From Combretum micranthum (lineage: Eukaryota; Streptophyta; Magnoliopsida; Myrtales; Combretaceae): a DNA stretch of 64,000 bases. The translations under genes and the position numbers were made by a program. The notes below the pieces were generated by a model. That model did not search any database, had not been told where the DNA came from, and worked only from the letters and a program-made list of their open reading frames with translations. Location of the stretch: assembly GCA_024138025.1 (NCBI GenBank), contig JAMXBD010001458.1, positions 62,001 to 126,000 of the forward strand, given 5' to 3'. Numbering within the stretch: position 1 is the first letter of the stretch; each line of letters begins with the position of its first letter. Positions 23,061 to 36,761 of this stretch are shown piece after piece.

Positions 23061-23202
23061 ATTTTTTTTTTAGTCCTTGAACTTGTTTAGATCTTCTTGT
23101 CCTTTCATTTCTTCATCCTCATCTTCAATGTAATTGGGATCATATGAACTATCATTTTCATCCTATTTATCTTCCATGTTAAAAGACTTTTTTGAAGTGT
23201 CT

Positions 23203-24540
23203 TCAAATTTGTTTCATGCATTGGCCAAATTGCTCTTTTTTGCTTTGAGAAGATAAATTTAATCTTAGTGGACTAAGATGAAATTTTGAATCTTCTGGTA
23301 TATACATTCTCATTTTGTCAACAATGTATAGATACAATTGGTTCCCTATTTTGAATCCTTTGAAATAGCTAAAATTTATAGCTGCTATGTGTATATTGCA
23401 ATGGATATGTTTTGGACAATAGTATTTATCTAGATAATGATTATTTATTTCAACCTGTGAATCATTCCCCATACAAGAGTAACATTGAGGGTTTGGAAAA
23501 GCCTTTACTCTTATCATAGTTCCAAATCTTACTCCATCAAAACTTATATGTTCTTCTCGTATTGTCCTTTAGAGTAATATAAAAGGCTTTAGAAATGCTT
23601 CCTTTGCATATCCTTTTATTAGCCATTTTGGAAGAGATGGAAGTTTTGAAATAAATTCATTTCTTTTGAAGAAAATGAATGTTGTTGCATTTTCATATTC
23701 TTCTTCAGGTGTTTTTCCTATTTTCCTTCTTTGAAATGGAAATGCTTCCCTATAGTCTTTACTGTGTTCTTTAATACTTTTAATACTTCTCTTTTTGCTT
23801 GAGTTTAATTTTTCTATGATTTTGAGAGAAGATATATTTTTTTTTTCTTCCTTTAAAGACTTCCAATCTGTATACATTTGTGTATCTTCAACATACCCTG
23901 TGGTACTTTTAACACTCCTAAAATTATTAAGAATTGGATCCACATAAATTTCGTGTTTTCTTGACACTTGCTTGACCCATTTTGCTGTAGTTTCAAGATC
24001 ATTGAATCCTTTTCATGAAGGATCTGGGTAATCTGTTATTTGGTTTTGGATATCATTCCAATAGCAAAAATTCCTGATAAATGTCCTTTAGCGACTCTAT
24101 ACATTTGATATTTCCCTTTAATGTGTCCCTATTGTCTTATTTGTTCATGTATTCTTTGTGATGATTCATTCTCCTGTAGCCGTTTCATATAGTAAGTTTC
24201 CTATGTACTTTTGACACCATGTGTCTCTATTTCATTAAAGTACCTAGCCAGAGAGCAATAAATTACATATTTGAACTTGTATTGACTAGTTAAAGATCAT
24301 ACACCATCTGTGAGACCAATATGTGTCTCTCCCTTAACATTAATTTGTGGTGGTGCTTGAAACTTCCTTGGAGAGTTTGTTAGTAATAAAGGTAGGGCTA
24401 TATCACCAATCATGATTTGTGATCCTTCCATAACTTCTGACAACCTTGTTCTGTGAGATTGAAAACTATAGCTGCTTGCCTATGAACTTTAAGAAGATAT
24501 TTGCCTTCTTTGTAGCTTGAATTCTTTGTTTCCTTGAAAT
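23203..24540 (-). pseudogene. Caulimovirid region downstream of RNase H (ORF2-like, uncertain)
   Basis: Several minus-strand open pieces follow RNase H: about 24,540-24,250 (contains IALPLLLTNSPRKFQAPPQI), 23,569-23,967 (lysine-rich, 132 codons) and 23,203-23,517 (104 codons, with CYSCMG and HIHCNIHIAAINF). They read in the same direction and are separated by single stops, so they were probably one protein. I could not assign a domain. By position it could be the ORF2 product of florendoviruses, whose function is unknown, or a relocated movement protein. Confidence 0.5.
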
Positions 24541-24649
24541 TTCATGTTTTCCTGAAAAGAAAATTAATTTATTAGTAAGCAAGATAATTTATCTGCTATA
24601 GTATTATGTTTTCCCTTTTATGTGTTCAAGTTCTGCCTTGTATCCTTTA

Positions 24650-24970
24650 TTCATTGTTACATCTTTAAACTTTAACCATCTTCTCCTATTCATTTATTAC
24701 TTCCTATATTCTTATGGAACTTAACTATAGCTTCACAGTCTGATCTAACTAACATCTCATTTTTATTTATAAAAAATAATTTGAAATTATCTAAACAATT
24801 TACAACAGCCATAATTTCCCTATTTATACTTGGCAAATTCTTTTCCTTAAACTTTCCACTTGTATACTTGCAAATTTCTTCAGTTTTCCTTTCAGCATAT
24901 TTATGGATTTTCTTAACAAAATTCCTCCCTATCCTAGATCACATTCATCACTTTCAATGATCAAGAAATA
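24650..24970 (-). pseudogene. Caulimovirid RNase H remnant
   Basis: In shifting minus-strand frames, an ESDECD-type block (first catalytic residues), a DQTVKL-like block and HIKGKHNTIADKLS-like sequence mark RNase H, following reverse transcriptase at normal spacing. Multiple stops are present. Confidence 0.65.
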
Positions 24971-24999
24971 TATGTCTAGGGGGAATCTTAGCTTTGGTA

Positions 25000-25760
25000 A
25001 CATTTTGACTTGTTCCTTTATTTTCCTTATTTGCTTTATGTCCTTTTAAGACAAACTTTTAAAATATGAAATTTTGTTATAAAAGGGTCATACCAAAGAA
25101 TTCAAATCATTTATAAAAAGTCTTGCATAATTTAGTAAACTCAAAAATGCTGCTAATTAATTTTTATTCATTTGTTCAGAAAATTCTATCACCTTTTTCA
25201 TTATGTGTTCATGTAGCTTGATTTTTCCCTCTCCTATTTATACTCCTAAAAACTAAATATTCCTTTCGAAAAATTATGCCTTTTTAGTGCTTATCACTAT
25301 TTTCTGTCTTTGAAATTTTGAAAGCACCATCTTTAAATGCCCTATGTATTCATGTTCACTTTTGAAAAAAATAAGAACATCATCCACATATATTGCAATA
25401 AAATCTTTTAAATTTTGAAAAGCTATATCCATTTTCCTTTGAAAAATTGAAGGTGCATTCTTTAAATCGAATGTCATAACTTTCCATTGAAAATGTCTCT
25501 ATGGACAGGTAAAAGCAGTCCATGGTTGTGACTCTCCATCAATCTTTACCTGCCAAAATCCTTATTTACAATCAAACTTGTTGAATACGTAACAATTTTG
25601 TATTTTATTAACTAATTCAGTTTTGTTAGGAAGATTATAAAAATGTTCCATTGTATCATCATTTAATTTCCTATAATCTATTACCATTCTTGATTTTTCT
25701 CTTGCTATTTCACTTCTTTTCTTGGCAATGAATGCATGACTTTTATGTTGACTGTCCGAC
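25000..25760 (-). pseudogene. Caulimovirid reverse transcriptase remnant
   Basis: The minus strand carries SRMVIDYRKLND and YNLPNK (about 25,700-25,630), FDCK and WTAFTCP (about 25,580-25,500), LKNAPSIFQRKMD, and catalytic YVDD at 25,379-25,390. The best open piece is 25,274-25,477. At least two in-frame stops interrupt the domain between about 25,480 and 25,570. The motif spacing is that of the caulimovirid/metavirid RT; absence of integrase downstream supports the former. Confidence 0.88.
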
Positions 25761-26194
25761 TTTTCTACGACTCTCTTAATTGTAATAATTTTTTTATGTG
25801 CATTTCAAAATCTTGCCTATCTAAATTATCACACTCTATTGCCTTAGAATAAATTCTTATATTATAATTTATTATATCTAATTTACATACAATCTTATTC
25901 CTTTCCCAAAATATTGTGAGATTTTCGCATAAAATTTCTCCATATGATTTGGTCAATATCTGGGTAACCTGTTTCCAAATATGAGTTTTCCAAAATCCTA
26001 TATACCTTTTCCTATCTTCCCATTTTTTCTTTATTTAATTCTATTTATGTCCATTCAATTTCTTTTTCTAAGAATTCTTTTAATTATTCTGATTCCTTTG
26101 AATTTTCCTCTATTCCTATTTTACCATTTTCCTTTTCTTGACATTCTTCTAACCTTTAACATTCATAATTCTTTTCATCCTTTTCATCACACCT

Positions 26195-26600
26195 TTACAA
26201 CAATATGATATCTAGTTCTGTATTTTCTAAATAGTTTTGATATGCTATAGTTGGATGTCCTAAAACATTCATAGTATATCTAGTGATTAAGATACAATAG
26301 TGATTACTTAATAGAAAATCCAATCCTATTATACATCTAATTTTTGAACTACCAAAATTCCATAATTGTATCATTCCACTATGAATAGGTACAATCCATT
26401 TTCCTCCTGTGAAAAAACTTACTTTATGCTTATTTATACATCTACATGCCTTTGTTTTATTTCCATGTATATCTAAAGTAATTCTACATATATCCATTTG
26501 CTCAACTTCATCTACAGTGCTATCCTTTCGTCTATCATATTTGTAGTACTACATGTATCTATCAATGCATCTAATTCTATTGTCTATGTCTCAAAGAATA
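26195..26600 (-). pseudogene. Caulimovirid aspartic protease remnant
   Basis: The minus strand reads ALIDTCSTTNMID at about 26,575-26,535, the pepsin-type active-site loop with its glycine changed (D-T-C for D-T-G). A stop follows. The downstream open segment 26,195-26,497 carries IRCIIGLDFL, the conserved protease tail. It would have processed the polyprotein. Confidence 0.7.
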
Positions 26601-27369
26601 ACTTTGTCCTAACATATACTCCTATGAATTTTGTAACATGCCTTTCTTCTGGACTTGACATTTTTAATTCTTTTTTCCTTTATAGAGATGTATTTGCTGC
26701 TCCCATGTAGCTTCTTATTGTATCATGATCTCCTTCTTCTCTTATTATTATTCCTTTGTTTATATTGTCCTTTGCCTTTCATTTTTCTAAACTTGTTATC
26801 CTTTCTTTTATTCCCTGTAATTCTTCTTCTATCTTGTCTATTTTATTGTCTCTCCTCATTATCCTTTCTTTTATTACATCTTGTTAAAAACTCCTATTGA
26901 CTACAAACCTTTCATTTCTTTGCTCTAGGCATATTTAAAAGATTCCACTAACAACTTCTGCACGATGTCTAAGTTTGGTTATCGATATCCATAACAAAAT
27001 TTGCATGGATGGTCTTTTGATCCACTTCCTTGAGTCCAATTATACCTATAACCTTCTATGTTTTCTTCTATGTCCATCATTATATTTCCTATATCTTTTA
27101 ATATCGTATTTAGCAATTCAACCTTTTCATCTTGATATCTTATCCCTATTTGTTGTTGTAAGGATTATGATAACTTTGATTTAGGAACATTCCTGTAAGA
27201 TCATTTTCATCCTCACTATCAGATTCTTCTATCATCATTCCCTATGGATCTATTATTTATACTATACTATAGATTGTTTCTATGTTACTTATGCCTTCAT
27301 CTATTGCCAATATTTCCTCATTCATGCATTCCACTAAAATGCTTGCCATTGTGTTATTATTATGCCTTT

Positions 27370-28600
27370 CAGGTAATGCCTTTGCCATATGTCATTCCTC
27401 ATTACAAGTATAACATTTTAATTTATTTTTGTAAACCCTTTTTTTTTATTGTATTTCCTTACATGCCTGTCATGCTTTAACCATGGCTTTCTTGCTTTAC
27501 TTTTTTTTACAAACTATTTCTTTTTAGGCCTGTACTTTGGTTTTGGCCTTCTTTTATATCTTTCTCTTGCTCCATATACCTATGGAGTATAAATAGTTTG
27601 ATAGAAATTATAATTTCATCATTTCAATTGCCTGTTTATTTGTAAAGCTGTATATTCTTCAATTAACTTATTTACAGAAAAATTTATCCTTGTCCCTAAG
27701 TTATTTAGTTCTTCACCTAGAGTTGGTTCAACCTTTTCCTTCCATTCTTTGTACTCTTTTGCTCCTAATGGTCCTAGTAACTTTAAAAACAATTTCTTTA
27801 CTATCAATTTTTTAATCGTAGCAGCAATGGTGCAATTATAGAAAAATTCTTGTATATACCTTTTAACAAAATACCAATCCTTTATTTGTAATTGTTCCAA
27901 ATTCCTTATAGCATCCCTTTGTTGGTCATAGCTACCAAACGGTGGTGCTTCTCTAGTTAATACTACTCTTATCTTACTATAAAAGTTGTATGGATTTACC
28001 CCTAAAGTTTTATCTGTGGCTACATATTGTGAAAAGTTTTTCTTATAAGACTCCCACATTGCTCTGGCAGTTTCTCCTAAAAAATACTCTAAATATATGT
28101 ACATCTAATGTGTATCTTCTATTAAAGGACTATCTCTCCATGTGCTAACAACCATTTGTGTCCAATTATCTACCAAGGGTCCCCAACTTTGCGGATCATG
28201 TGCACTTATATTTAGGATTCTTCCATTATCTATCAAATTTCTTTTATCTAATGTTTCAAATGGCATCATCTTTCCTTTATACATCCTATCTCCTGGTTTC
28301 CTTTTAACATAATGAGTATAGGGTACTTTGCTTGGAATTCCTTCCCACATTACTTGTCCTTATGTGTTACCACAAAAGGGATTGTATTAGACCCTGTGTC
28401 TTTGTTGTTACCCATCATGGCATTTTCAGATACATGTGTTATGGTCTCGATATCTCCTTGTGAACTTGTTTTTGACTCAAAATCTTGCTTAGACTAGTCT
28501 TGCTCTATTTGCATAACTTTATCTAATAATTCTAGCAAAATCTCCCTTTCTTTGGTTTCCTTTCCAAAACAATAAACATCTCCTTCTATTTATTGTACCT
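27370..28600 (-). pseudogene. Caulimovirid coat-protein/zinc-knuckle remnant
   Basis: Open minus-strand segments 28,105-28,350 and 27,619-28,104 are contiguous in the same frame, split by one TAG (28,105-28,107). They encode a capsid-like domain (ETARAMWESYKKNF, FVKRYIQEFFYNCT, LLGPLGAKEYKEW). Further on, at about 27,380-27,420, C-Y-T-C-N-E-E-stop-H is a broken CCHC knuckle. Upstream sequence to about 28,600 keeps the same frame with stops. Such proteins package the viral genome. Confidence 0.72.
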
Positions 28601-31600
28601 GTTATCTCTATTATATTTAAAATCAAAAGAATTTCATTTATCACTCACTTTTATTATAAAATTTTATATGATAACTTTATTAATTTTTCTTATATTATAA
28701 TATTTATTCGTTTTACTTTAAAGAAATAAATTTATCATTATAATTATTTATTTCATAGATAATGTCACAAATAGCATGCGAGATAGACAATTGGTATCTG
28801 AATTTTTAATTTAGTACCTAAAAAAATTTAAAAATTATCAATTTAATACCTAAGAAAACTTAATGGATATTGTATTGGCACGCATAAAAGTTTTTTTAGT
28901 ATCTATATTAATTAATTTGAAAGTTCAGTACTAAATTTATTAATTTCAAATTTTATGTGACTATTGCATATTTTATCAAATTCCAGATACTATAGTTAAC
29001 ATTAACCCTTTCTTTTAATTCTCTCACTTTTTTAAAAATGTAATTACCTTAATTAACCTTCATCTATACTATACTATGTAAGTCAACAACTCTACCCTAA
29101 AATGGATCTTTCTTTTCTTCTGTTTGTTAAAACCACAAAGCTCCTTGTCACAAGCGGTGCAAAGTTAACAAAATTTTCTCTATATATTTTCTTAAAATGA
29201 AACATTCATATATTATATTATCATTTCTAGATTTATTATTATAGTGATATGATAAAGCCGGAATGGTTACTTATTATAGTTTTTTTTTTTAACTTTTTGA
29301 TATCTTTATATATTTGTACTTATGTTTAGTTTTAAAAATAATTAAATTTTAGTATGTAAAATTGACTTTTTCAGTTTAATTATTTTTTGTGAAATGTTTT
29401 TATTTTTCATGTAAAAGGAAATGTATAAGCAAAAAGAGGTCGGTTCAATTTACAGTTTGCAACATATCTTTGCAATGATTTGTTGTTAAGATAGAGGTGT
29501 GGCAATAATAACAGGATTCTTTAACCATTATTTTTTCAACTTATGGTTTTTCTTTTCTTTTTTGATATCTTCATATTTTTGTACTTAAGTATAATTTAAA
29601 AAATAGTCAAATATTTTGCATATAAGATTGACTGGTTCAAATATTTTTGCTTTTAGGTGAGAAAAATGTTCAAGAAGAAAGAGGCTGACCCAATAAAGAT
29701 TCGGGTTGAAGACCTTAGTTAAGAATTCGATAAAAAATTACTTCTCTCTCAATTTTGATATAATTTGTTAATTTCAATTTATATATATTTGGAAACTTTC
29801 CTATTAAAACAATTTCTTAGTAGTATTTTTTTCCTTTTAATAACATTATCTTTTTGATAATATCGTCTTCTATAGTACTCTTTGATGTTAATTATTGGCA
29901 ATTACCTATTTGTTATCATTATCAATATCTTCTTTTCTAAAAGTCACAATTTTTTAAGGAAATATTATTATTTCTATTATATTAATTTATCATATGTTTC
30001 TAAAGCTTTTTTTTTAAAAGTAATTTTTTGATAATATTTTCAATAATATTATCATTTTGGAAAAATTCTATTAACTTATTATGTTTTTTAAAGGTATTAG
30101 TCATACGGCTCATTTAACTACTCAGATTTATAGCTAACTGTGATGGCAAAATGGTCCATTAATAGGATCACAAAAGTTACTTTTAATAGTACCTTTTTCT
30201 TTTATTTTGTAAAATTCACAATTGATTTTACAAAAAATATGTATTATACCTATTTTTTTTAATTCATATAATCTATCATATTTATTTTTACTATCGTATG
30301 TATATCGATTAATACTCTAATTTATAACCTTTTTCCACTGTTTCTTACTATCTTCCTCCAACACAAGGACGTAGTTTTTATGATGTGAGCCAGAGTATGG
30401 ATTAGGTCCAGCCCATATTCGTGCCATGGGTGCTGCGACGAAAATTTGCTATCCCTTTCTGTGCCCACCAACAATTATAACTTACTTTATTATAAGGATT
30501 TTTTTAAATATTATTTTAATTTATTTGATATGTAACAAGTATTTATTCATAGGATAAAACGAAGATAACATTTCTCAGTATGATAGATTCCATCACACTT
30601 TTAATTTAATGTTACATTTGCTATGTAAGAATCGATTGGAATGGAATGGATTAGAATGAGAGGTGGAATGATGTATCCATTCATTGTTTGGATATATCAT
30701 GGAATAGAATGGGATGGATTAACATGTTATTGATAAAAAATATCCCTAATAATTAAGATGATGAATAAGTGATTTAGTAGTAATCATTTATGAGGGTAGA
30801 ATGGAATCGCGATTCCGCCTTCTCAATGAGGGAATCGAATTTCCTCTCAAGGAAGAAATCATCTATTCCCAGAATCGTGGCTCCAACTTTAAAAAATGCA
30901 ACCACACATAAGTATGAGAATGAAACCAATCGCATTCCATTTCGGTTCATTCATGTATACCAAACATGCATACTTAAAGATTCCTTTTTAATTACAATGG
31001 AGAGAAATTGGAGTATTTCATTAGAAAAGCATAATTAACACTATTAAATTATAATAATCTTGACAATTATATTTTCTTCACCTAATTAACCTAACACATG
31101 AGAATGAACAAATTTATAGTCAATTATCCAACTATTAAATAAATGTAATTAATAGATTAGGTATATTTTAATTGTATCATTATGATTGATTATAAATTTG
31201 AGCTATTAAATAACCATGTTACCAATCCTATTAAAAAATAGAGAGAACTTTCCGAAAAATTTTATGTTGTTCAATAAAATCAATCTTCCTAGCCATATTT
31301 TTTCAAAACATCTCAAGTCATAATAATAGTTTTATATCATTTAATGATTGCTAATTATATTCTTATTAAATATAGTAGTATTAGTAAAAACTGTTAATAA
31401 TTAGATATATTTGCTTTTATAGTAAAGTTTAAACCAAAATGCATTATATATATTTATAATCTCTCTCTCAAATGTTTTGTTTACTTACCAATATGAGTAA
31501 CACATTACAAATAGCAAAAGCATCGGTCATATCCAAATGGATATAAATTAGTTTGTGTGGTGTGTATTGCCATGTCGGCTAAAAAGTATATTTATAAAAT

Positions 31601-33870
31601 ATTATACTAATAGCCATAGCAGCATTTGGAGTAGCTCTCTTACTAGTTGATTTTATTAGTAATTTTTTAAAGTCATAATACCTATAAAAACCAGTGATTT
31701 TGACCCAAATTGACACAATTAGTTGAATTGATTTAACGGTTCTATTTGGATTGTCATATTTTTATCTATATTATCTCAATATCAGTTAAATTTTGATTCA
31801 GTATTAGTTCGTTTGATCAGTTTATGAGTAAAATTATCTTATTTTTATAGTATATCTATATGGGATCAATATTGTTCAGTTTAAAAACGATTCTATTATT
31901 CTTTCCCCAACAATACACTAATTTACTTTAAAAAAATCTAAAAAAGCAATAGATAATTAATCTATTATTTAATTATATGTTGATACTTATCAACTCTAAT
32001 TCGTTTGATATACTTTACCTTTTTTGCTCTTCAGTTATAATGTGCAATGGATTTAACATCATTGCTAATTATTGAGAATTTTTTTTTCATGATTTAATTT
32101 CATTTTCAAAGATGAAATAGCACATACTTACTTATAACCTAAATCGCAGCAAGTCTTTAATTTAAATTATTGTATTGATATTATTCTTATTGTGTGAATT
32201 TTTCATTTGAACATGATTGGTCGTGGTAAGTCTAATAAATTTTAATTTAAGACTTAGAAAAAAAAAATATTAACATATATATGCTAAGTATAAAGGAAAA
32301 AAATGAAGGATGAAAAATAAGTTACATAACAAAAATATACATAACCGAAAAAAAAAAAGATAACATTCAAAATAAAATGTACAAAAACTTAGGTTATTTA
32401 ATTATAAAGAAAGAAATAGTATATAAAAATCCAAATGATGAGAGAGAGAGCAAGTTTTCTTTTTCCCCGGACAAATTAAGCACATCGATATCTTTGGATT
32501 AACTTATAGTTATAGATATGAATGCCGGTTATAAATCTGAAATTAGACTTGAGTGAATTTAAATATGAAAAGTTATTTGTCCTATTAATAAATATAAAGA
32601 AAGGTTGGAACACAGCAAATAATTTTCCAATTTACTTATTATAATCAATTTATTCTAAATTTTCAAATCTCAACAAATTAATATTGTTAAAGTAATATAT
32701 ATTATAAGATGAATAAAATAGAAATGAACTAATGCCCGTTAGGAATGATGAGTTTGGGAAAAAAAAAAAAACAGCAAATAAATTACGTCGGTATGGTATG
32801 GATATTAGCTTGTTCATTTATGGGCTTTTTTATGAGACATGATCTTCATTTATTCTTTTTTACATTTTGAATATTCAACACAAGAATAAAATTTATTAGA
32901 GGTATTATTTTGGGCTGGATGGGGCGGGAGGGCCTTATTAGGCCCATATATTTTTGTGGAAATAGTAAATTTATTTATTTTTATAGTAACTCTTTTTTTT
33001 TAAAAAATAAATTTAAAATAAAATTACGCCATTCAAATAGATTGATAAAAAGATATTTGATTAAACGGACACATCTCAAGCATCAAAATGTCCATAAGAA
33101 GGGATACTGTTATTTTAGAAGAAAAAATTCAACCTATTAACGGCTAACGCAAATCCTACAAAAGTGATTACATGTCCCCATATGGGATGTAAAAAAAAAC
33201 AATAAATACATAAAATTCATTATTTTTAAATACATACTAATAAAATACTAAATTGATTCTCACAAGTTTGAATCAAACCAAATCTATATAAAAGTAAACT
33301 TGTAGTGATGGAATCATGATATATTAATGATGATGTTAAAAATGATGATAACCTAAAATCTAAAAATATTTGTAATGGATTTGTAATTTTAGGATTATAA
33401 ATGAATGAAAACGTTTCGTCTCAAGATAATTAATCATATAAAGTTTAAAAATGTAAAATTGCCACATACTTAAAACTAATTTAGGCAATTAATTGGATAG
33501 ATATAACAAATTGACACTTCATATCATATAGTAATTAATAATAAAATTTAGGTATTAGATATGGTATTCATCTAAATATTTTCATTATTTTGATATATAA
33601 GCGTTATAGATATATGTTTTTATATATAGAAGCATGCAATGTTATATCTCCACTTTTGAAGCTAATATCGAGGAGATAAAGGATGTAAGATAGCATTGAA
33701 GACAAGACATTATCATTTTCATAAGTTGATAGCGACATCTTTAGGTCTCCCCACCATGACATCTCTATCCTCTCTCAATTTCTATTCAATCCGTATTATA
33801 TCTCACCAACTCGCAGACTCCTCATTTAATGCCAATGAATCTGATATTGGAAAAGCCATCTTTTGCTAGG
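28600..33870. other. Long gene-free AT-rich region
   Basis: I see no conserved coding sequence over 5 kb. A duplicated segment is listed separately. Small open frames (for example 30,790-31,038 and 32,910-33,140) have no recognisable motif. Confidence 0.55.
29280..29705 (+). repeat. Diverged tandem duplication, ~240-bp period
   Basis: 29,280-29,460 and 29,525-29,705 share 'ttttgatatcttcatattt', 'ttgtactta.gt', 'aaaaatagtcaaatatttt', 'aagattgact' and 'aagaaagaggctg'-like endings. Confidence 0.6.
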
Positions 33871-33875
33871 AGATA

Positions 33876-34100
33876 TGGGTATGTTTGTTTGGTCAAATTC
33901 TGTAAATTTTGGTGTTATATTTTTATTTTTTTAGTTTTATATAAATATTTATCAAAAGTTAGATATTAATAAAAAAACTGATGATTTTATTTATAAATTT
34001 ATCAAATAAATAATATATAAATATAATACATATAATAATGATAAATTATTGATATAGATCAAATACAAATATGACACAAACAAAAATCCACACATACCCA
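33876..34100. mobile_element. MITE, TA-flanked (225 bp)
   Basis: The ends are TGGGTATGT and ACATACCCA, flanked by TA on both sides (33,874-33,875 and 34,101-34,102), which suits a Tc1/mariner-type (Stowaway-like) MITE. Both subterminal regions contain TTTGTTTG-type words in inverted orientation. It is AT-rich and non-coding. Confidence 0.7.
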
Positions 34101-34102
34101 TA

Positions 34103-36049
34103 AATCATTAATTCTGAAAATCTTTGTCGCAGAACCTTCTATTCAAACAAGCAATTATAGCGGATCGGCATGTGCTTGCAATCTCACTAGGTCATGTTCT
34201 GTAAATTCCATTTAATGCAAATTTGGAAATCAGATTTTCTTTCTTTAAAAAATGTATATTTTAAAATTAAAAATAAAAGTCAATTGTAAAACAGTCATGT
34301 AAAATTTTAAATGGAAAAGGGAAAAAGAAGAAGATTTAGGAATTTTAAATGCTCAATTTCAAAAATTGAAGGCTGACGTACATAAAACAGTTATAATAAT
34401 GTATATTCTTAATTTACATCAAGATTAAAATCCAAGTAAAGTATTGTGAATATTACAGAATGATATTGTAGTGAACAATTAATGGCAGTGCAAGGATAGA
34501 TTTTTCAAAATAAAAAAAAATGGTTTAGTTATACATACACAAACACACACATTTTCCTTTCCAATCATCGTAGCCATATAACTTCATAAAAGTAAATACC
34601 AAATTTGATACCTAAATTTTGTATAAAATTTTAATTTGACAACAAAAAATTAAATTGATTAATTTAATACGTAATTAAATTTTTTATGGCTATTTTTACT
34701 ATTTTTTTCAACACAATTAGCTCTATTGACAGATTTGAAAGAGACATATTATTATTGAATTATTATGATGTTATCACCTGTCATAACACTATTTAACATT
34801 GATCGGTTGTTTCTTCTAAATCAACAAATGGAAAGATGGTGTTAGATAGACAGTAAAATCCATGATTAGTTCGATTGAATATCAAATTGATCGTTTTAAA
34901 ATTATCAAATTTGATATTTTTTATATTTTAAAATAATATATTAAATTGATCATTTTAAAGTTATATTTTTTATAATTTCTCGTTTTAAAATATTATGATA
35001 AAATTCCTCACTTCAAAACCTCGGGGTTGTGATTTGTGAAATATAACTTGCCTCACAATCATCACATTCGACCGGCTGAGCTTGTTGTTCTAAACAAGCC
35101 TACTCCAGGTCCACATAAAAAATTTATAGGAATTATTTAATATAAAAATAACAAATAAAAATTGATATAAATTAAAAAGTAATAAAAATATAAAAAATGT
35201 ATATATTATATAGTTTAAACTATTGTCTATATGAATAAAAATTCTTTATTATTTATTCATAGCATTTTATGTATTGTTATAACAGCACAAAAAATAAATC
35301 TAATTGCTTTATATTGGATTCGACAAAGAGAATAATCATATTTCTAAACAATATAAAACTTTTTTTTTTTGTAATCTCTTTTAGAGTTTTAATTAATCAT
35401 ACATCGCTATATTTTAACTCATATGGGATGTATCTATGTATAAATAAATGCATGAAATTAATAATTTAAAGTGAAAAATGGACTGAAACCTATAATATCT
35501 TGGACCCACTTTTTAATTTTGAGTTTAAAATATTACTTTTAAATTATTTTTTATAATTTATTTATAAAAAATCACTAGCAGAATCTCGAATTGGACTGAT
35601 CCCACGTGTACGGATGTCTATGCCATACTATTAGTTTTTGTTTTATCCTTCAATTATTGAAGCGACTATAGAATTTGATATCATAATTATTCTAATAGGC
35701 TAGATTATGTAATTTAAGCCATTTAATAACTTATACAACCAAATACCCACTATCTAGGATTTTTCAAAGTGTTATAAATCCTAGATGTGGGATTGCACAT
35801 TACGTGAAGCGATTAGTCTTTGAAGCTGAAAAACTTATTTTATTCATTTTGTTTTTCTAGAAGGAAGTGATTAGTTTTGTTATTTTATCCTAAAATTTAT
35901 TTCTTTATATATGTTTCCAAGGCACTTTAGGCTTTTAAGGTATAACAATTAGTAACAACAAGCTCAAGTCTCGGTGGAAGCATTATCTAGGTTCCTTATC
36001 CACTAAAAGACAATCGAGGTTTAAAATGGTGATGCTTCAAATAGAAATT
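34103..36049. other. Gene-free AT-rich stretch
   Basis: I see nothing assignable. Confidence 0.5.
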
Positions 36050-36211
36050 CTGTTTGTTTTGACGTATTAAGGTTATTATCATATAATATAATATAGATGA
36101 AAAACATATAATTTTACTTATAAACTAACAAAAATTGATATAATACTGATTTGATATAAATAAATTATAGATACATATATAATACATATACAAATTCGAC
36201 AATCCAATTGG
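36050..36211. mobile_element. MITE family B copy
   Basis: It runs from 'tgtttgttttgacgtatt' to 'aaattcgacaatccaa' and contains 'attttacttataaact' in the middle, as do the copies at 57,961, 59,152 and 59,627. Confidence 0.55.
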
Positions 36212-36761
36212 AAATACTTTATCATAAAAGAAAGAAAGAACAAAAGGGACATGTATTTCTGATGCAAATATTATTTTCAAGTTTGTAGAAAATTACATTT
36301 AGTTTATAATGTATGATCTCTTTCGACTAAACTGGTAAAGCAATGCATAAGTGCTTTGAAAGTCATAAATTTTGTTATCAAATGTTTTATATATGTAGAA
36401 CATTGCGTATTAACTATAGGTCTAAAAGAGATGACTCAATACAAAATTATAGAGCTCCTAGAAATCCTTTAGAATAAGAATATTAATGGTTGGATTTGGT
36501 TTTTCTAGAAGTTGAATCATATCATACGGTTTAAAAAAACATAGAATTTTAATCCTTTTTTGTTTTTTTTATTATACACATTTATCCTTGGTAAATTTTA
36601 CTTGTAGAATTTGATGAAATGTTTCAAAGGAAGAAGATTTGATATGTGGACTGTTATCATTGTCATGGGTACCAGAAACAAACAAAAGAATTTAGAATAA
36701 TAATTCCGATCAAATAATTCAACTTACTACATAAATTTTTTCTATAAGTTTTCCTTAGGAT

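Larger units (their letters stand above)
21343..28600 (-). mobile_element. Endogenous caulimovirid (petuvirus/florendovirus-like), decayed
   Basis: On the minus strand, from about 28,600 down, the order is coat-protein-like, zinc knuckle, aspartic protease, reverse transcriptase, RNase H, a further region of uncertain identity, a duplicated control region and a Met-tRNA primer site. Absence of integrase and the caulimovirid-style RT/RNase H separate it from LTR retrotransposons. Stops and frameshifts occur in every domain, so it cannot encode a virus. No movement-protein domain was recognised upstream of the coat region, so the left part of the genome is probably missing. A second open region after RNase H resembles the florendovirus plan (ORF1 then ORF2), but genus assignment is an inference. 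Confidence 0.82.

Noticed and set aside
22743..23073. Overlapping ~97-codon frames on both strands
   Set aside because: Lys/Arg-rich on one strand and Phe/Leu/Ser-rich on the other, both generated by a T/C-rich tract in the viral control repeat.
30600..31040. Region with ggaatgg/attccat words and possible inverted ends
   Set aside because: It may be another MITE (word-rich ends), but I could not locate matching termini or a target duplication.
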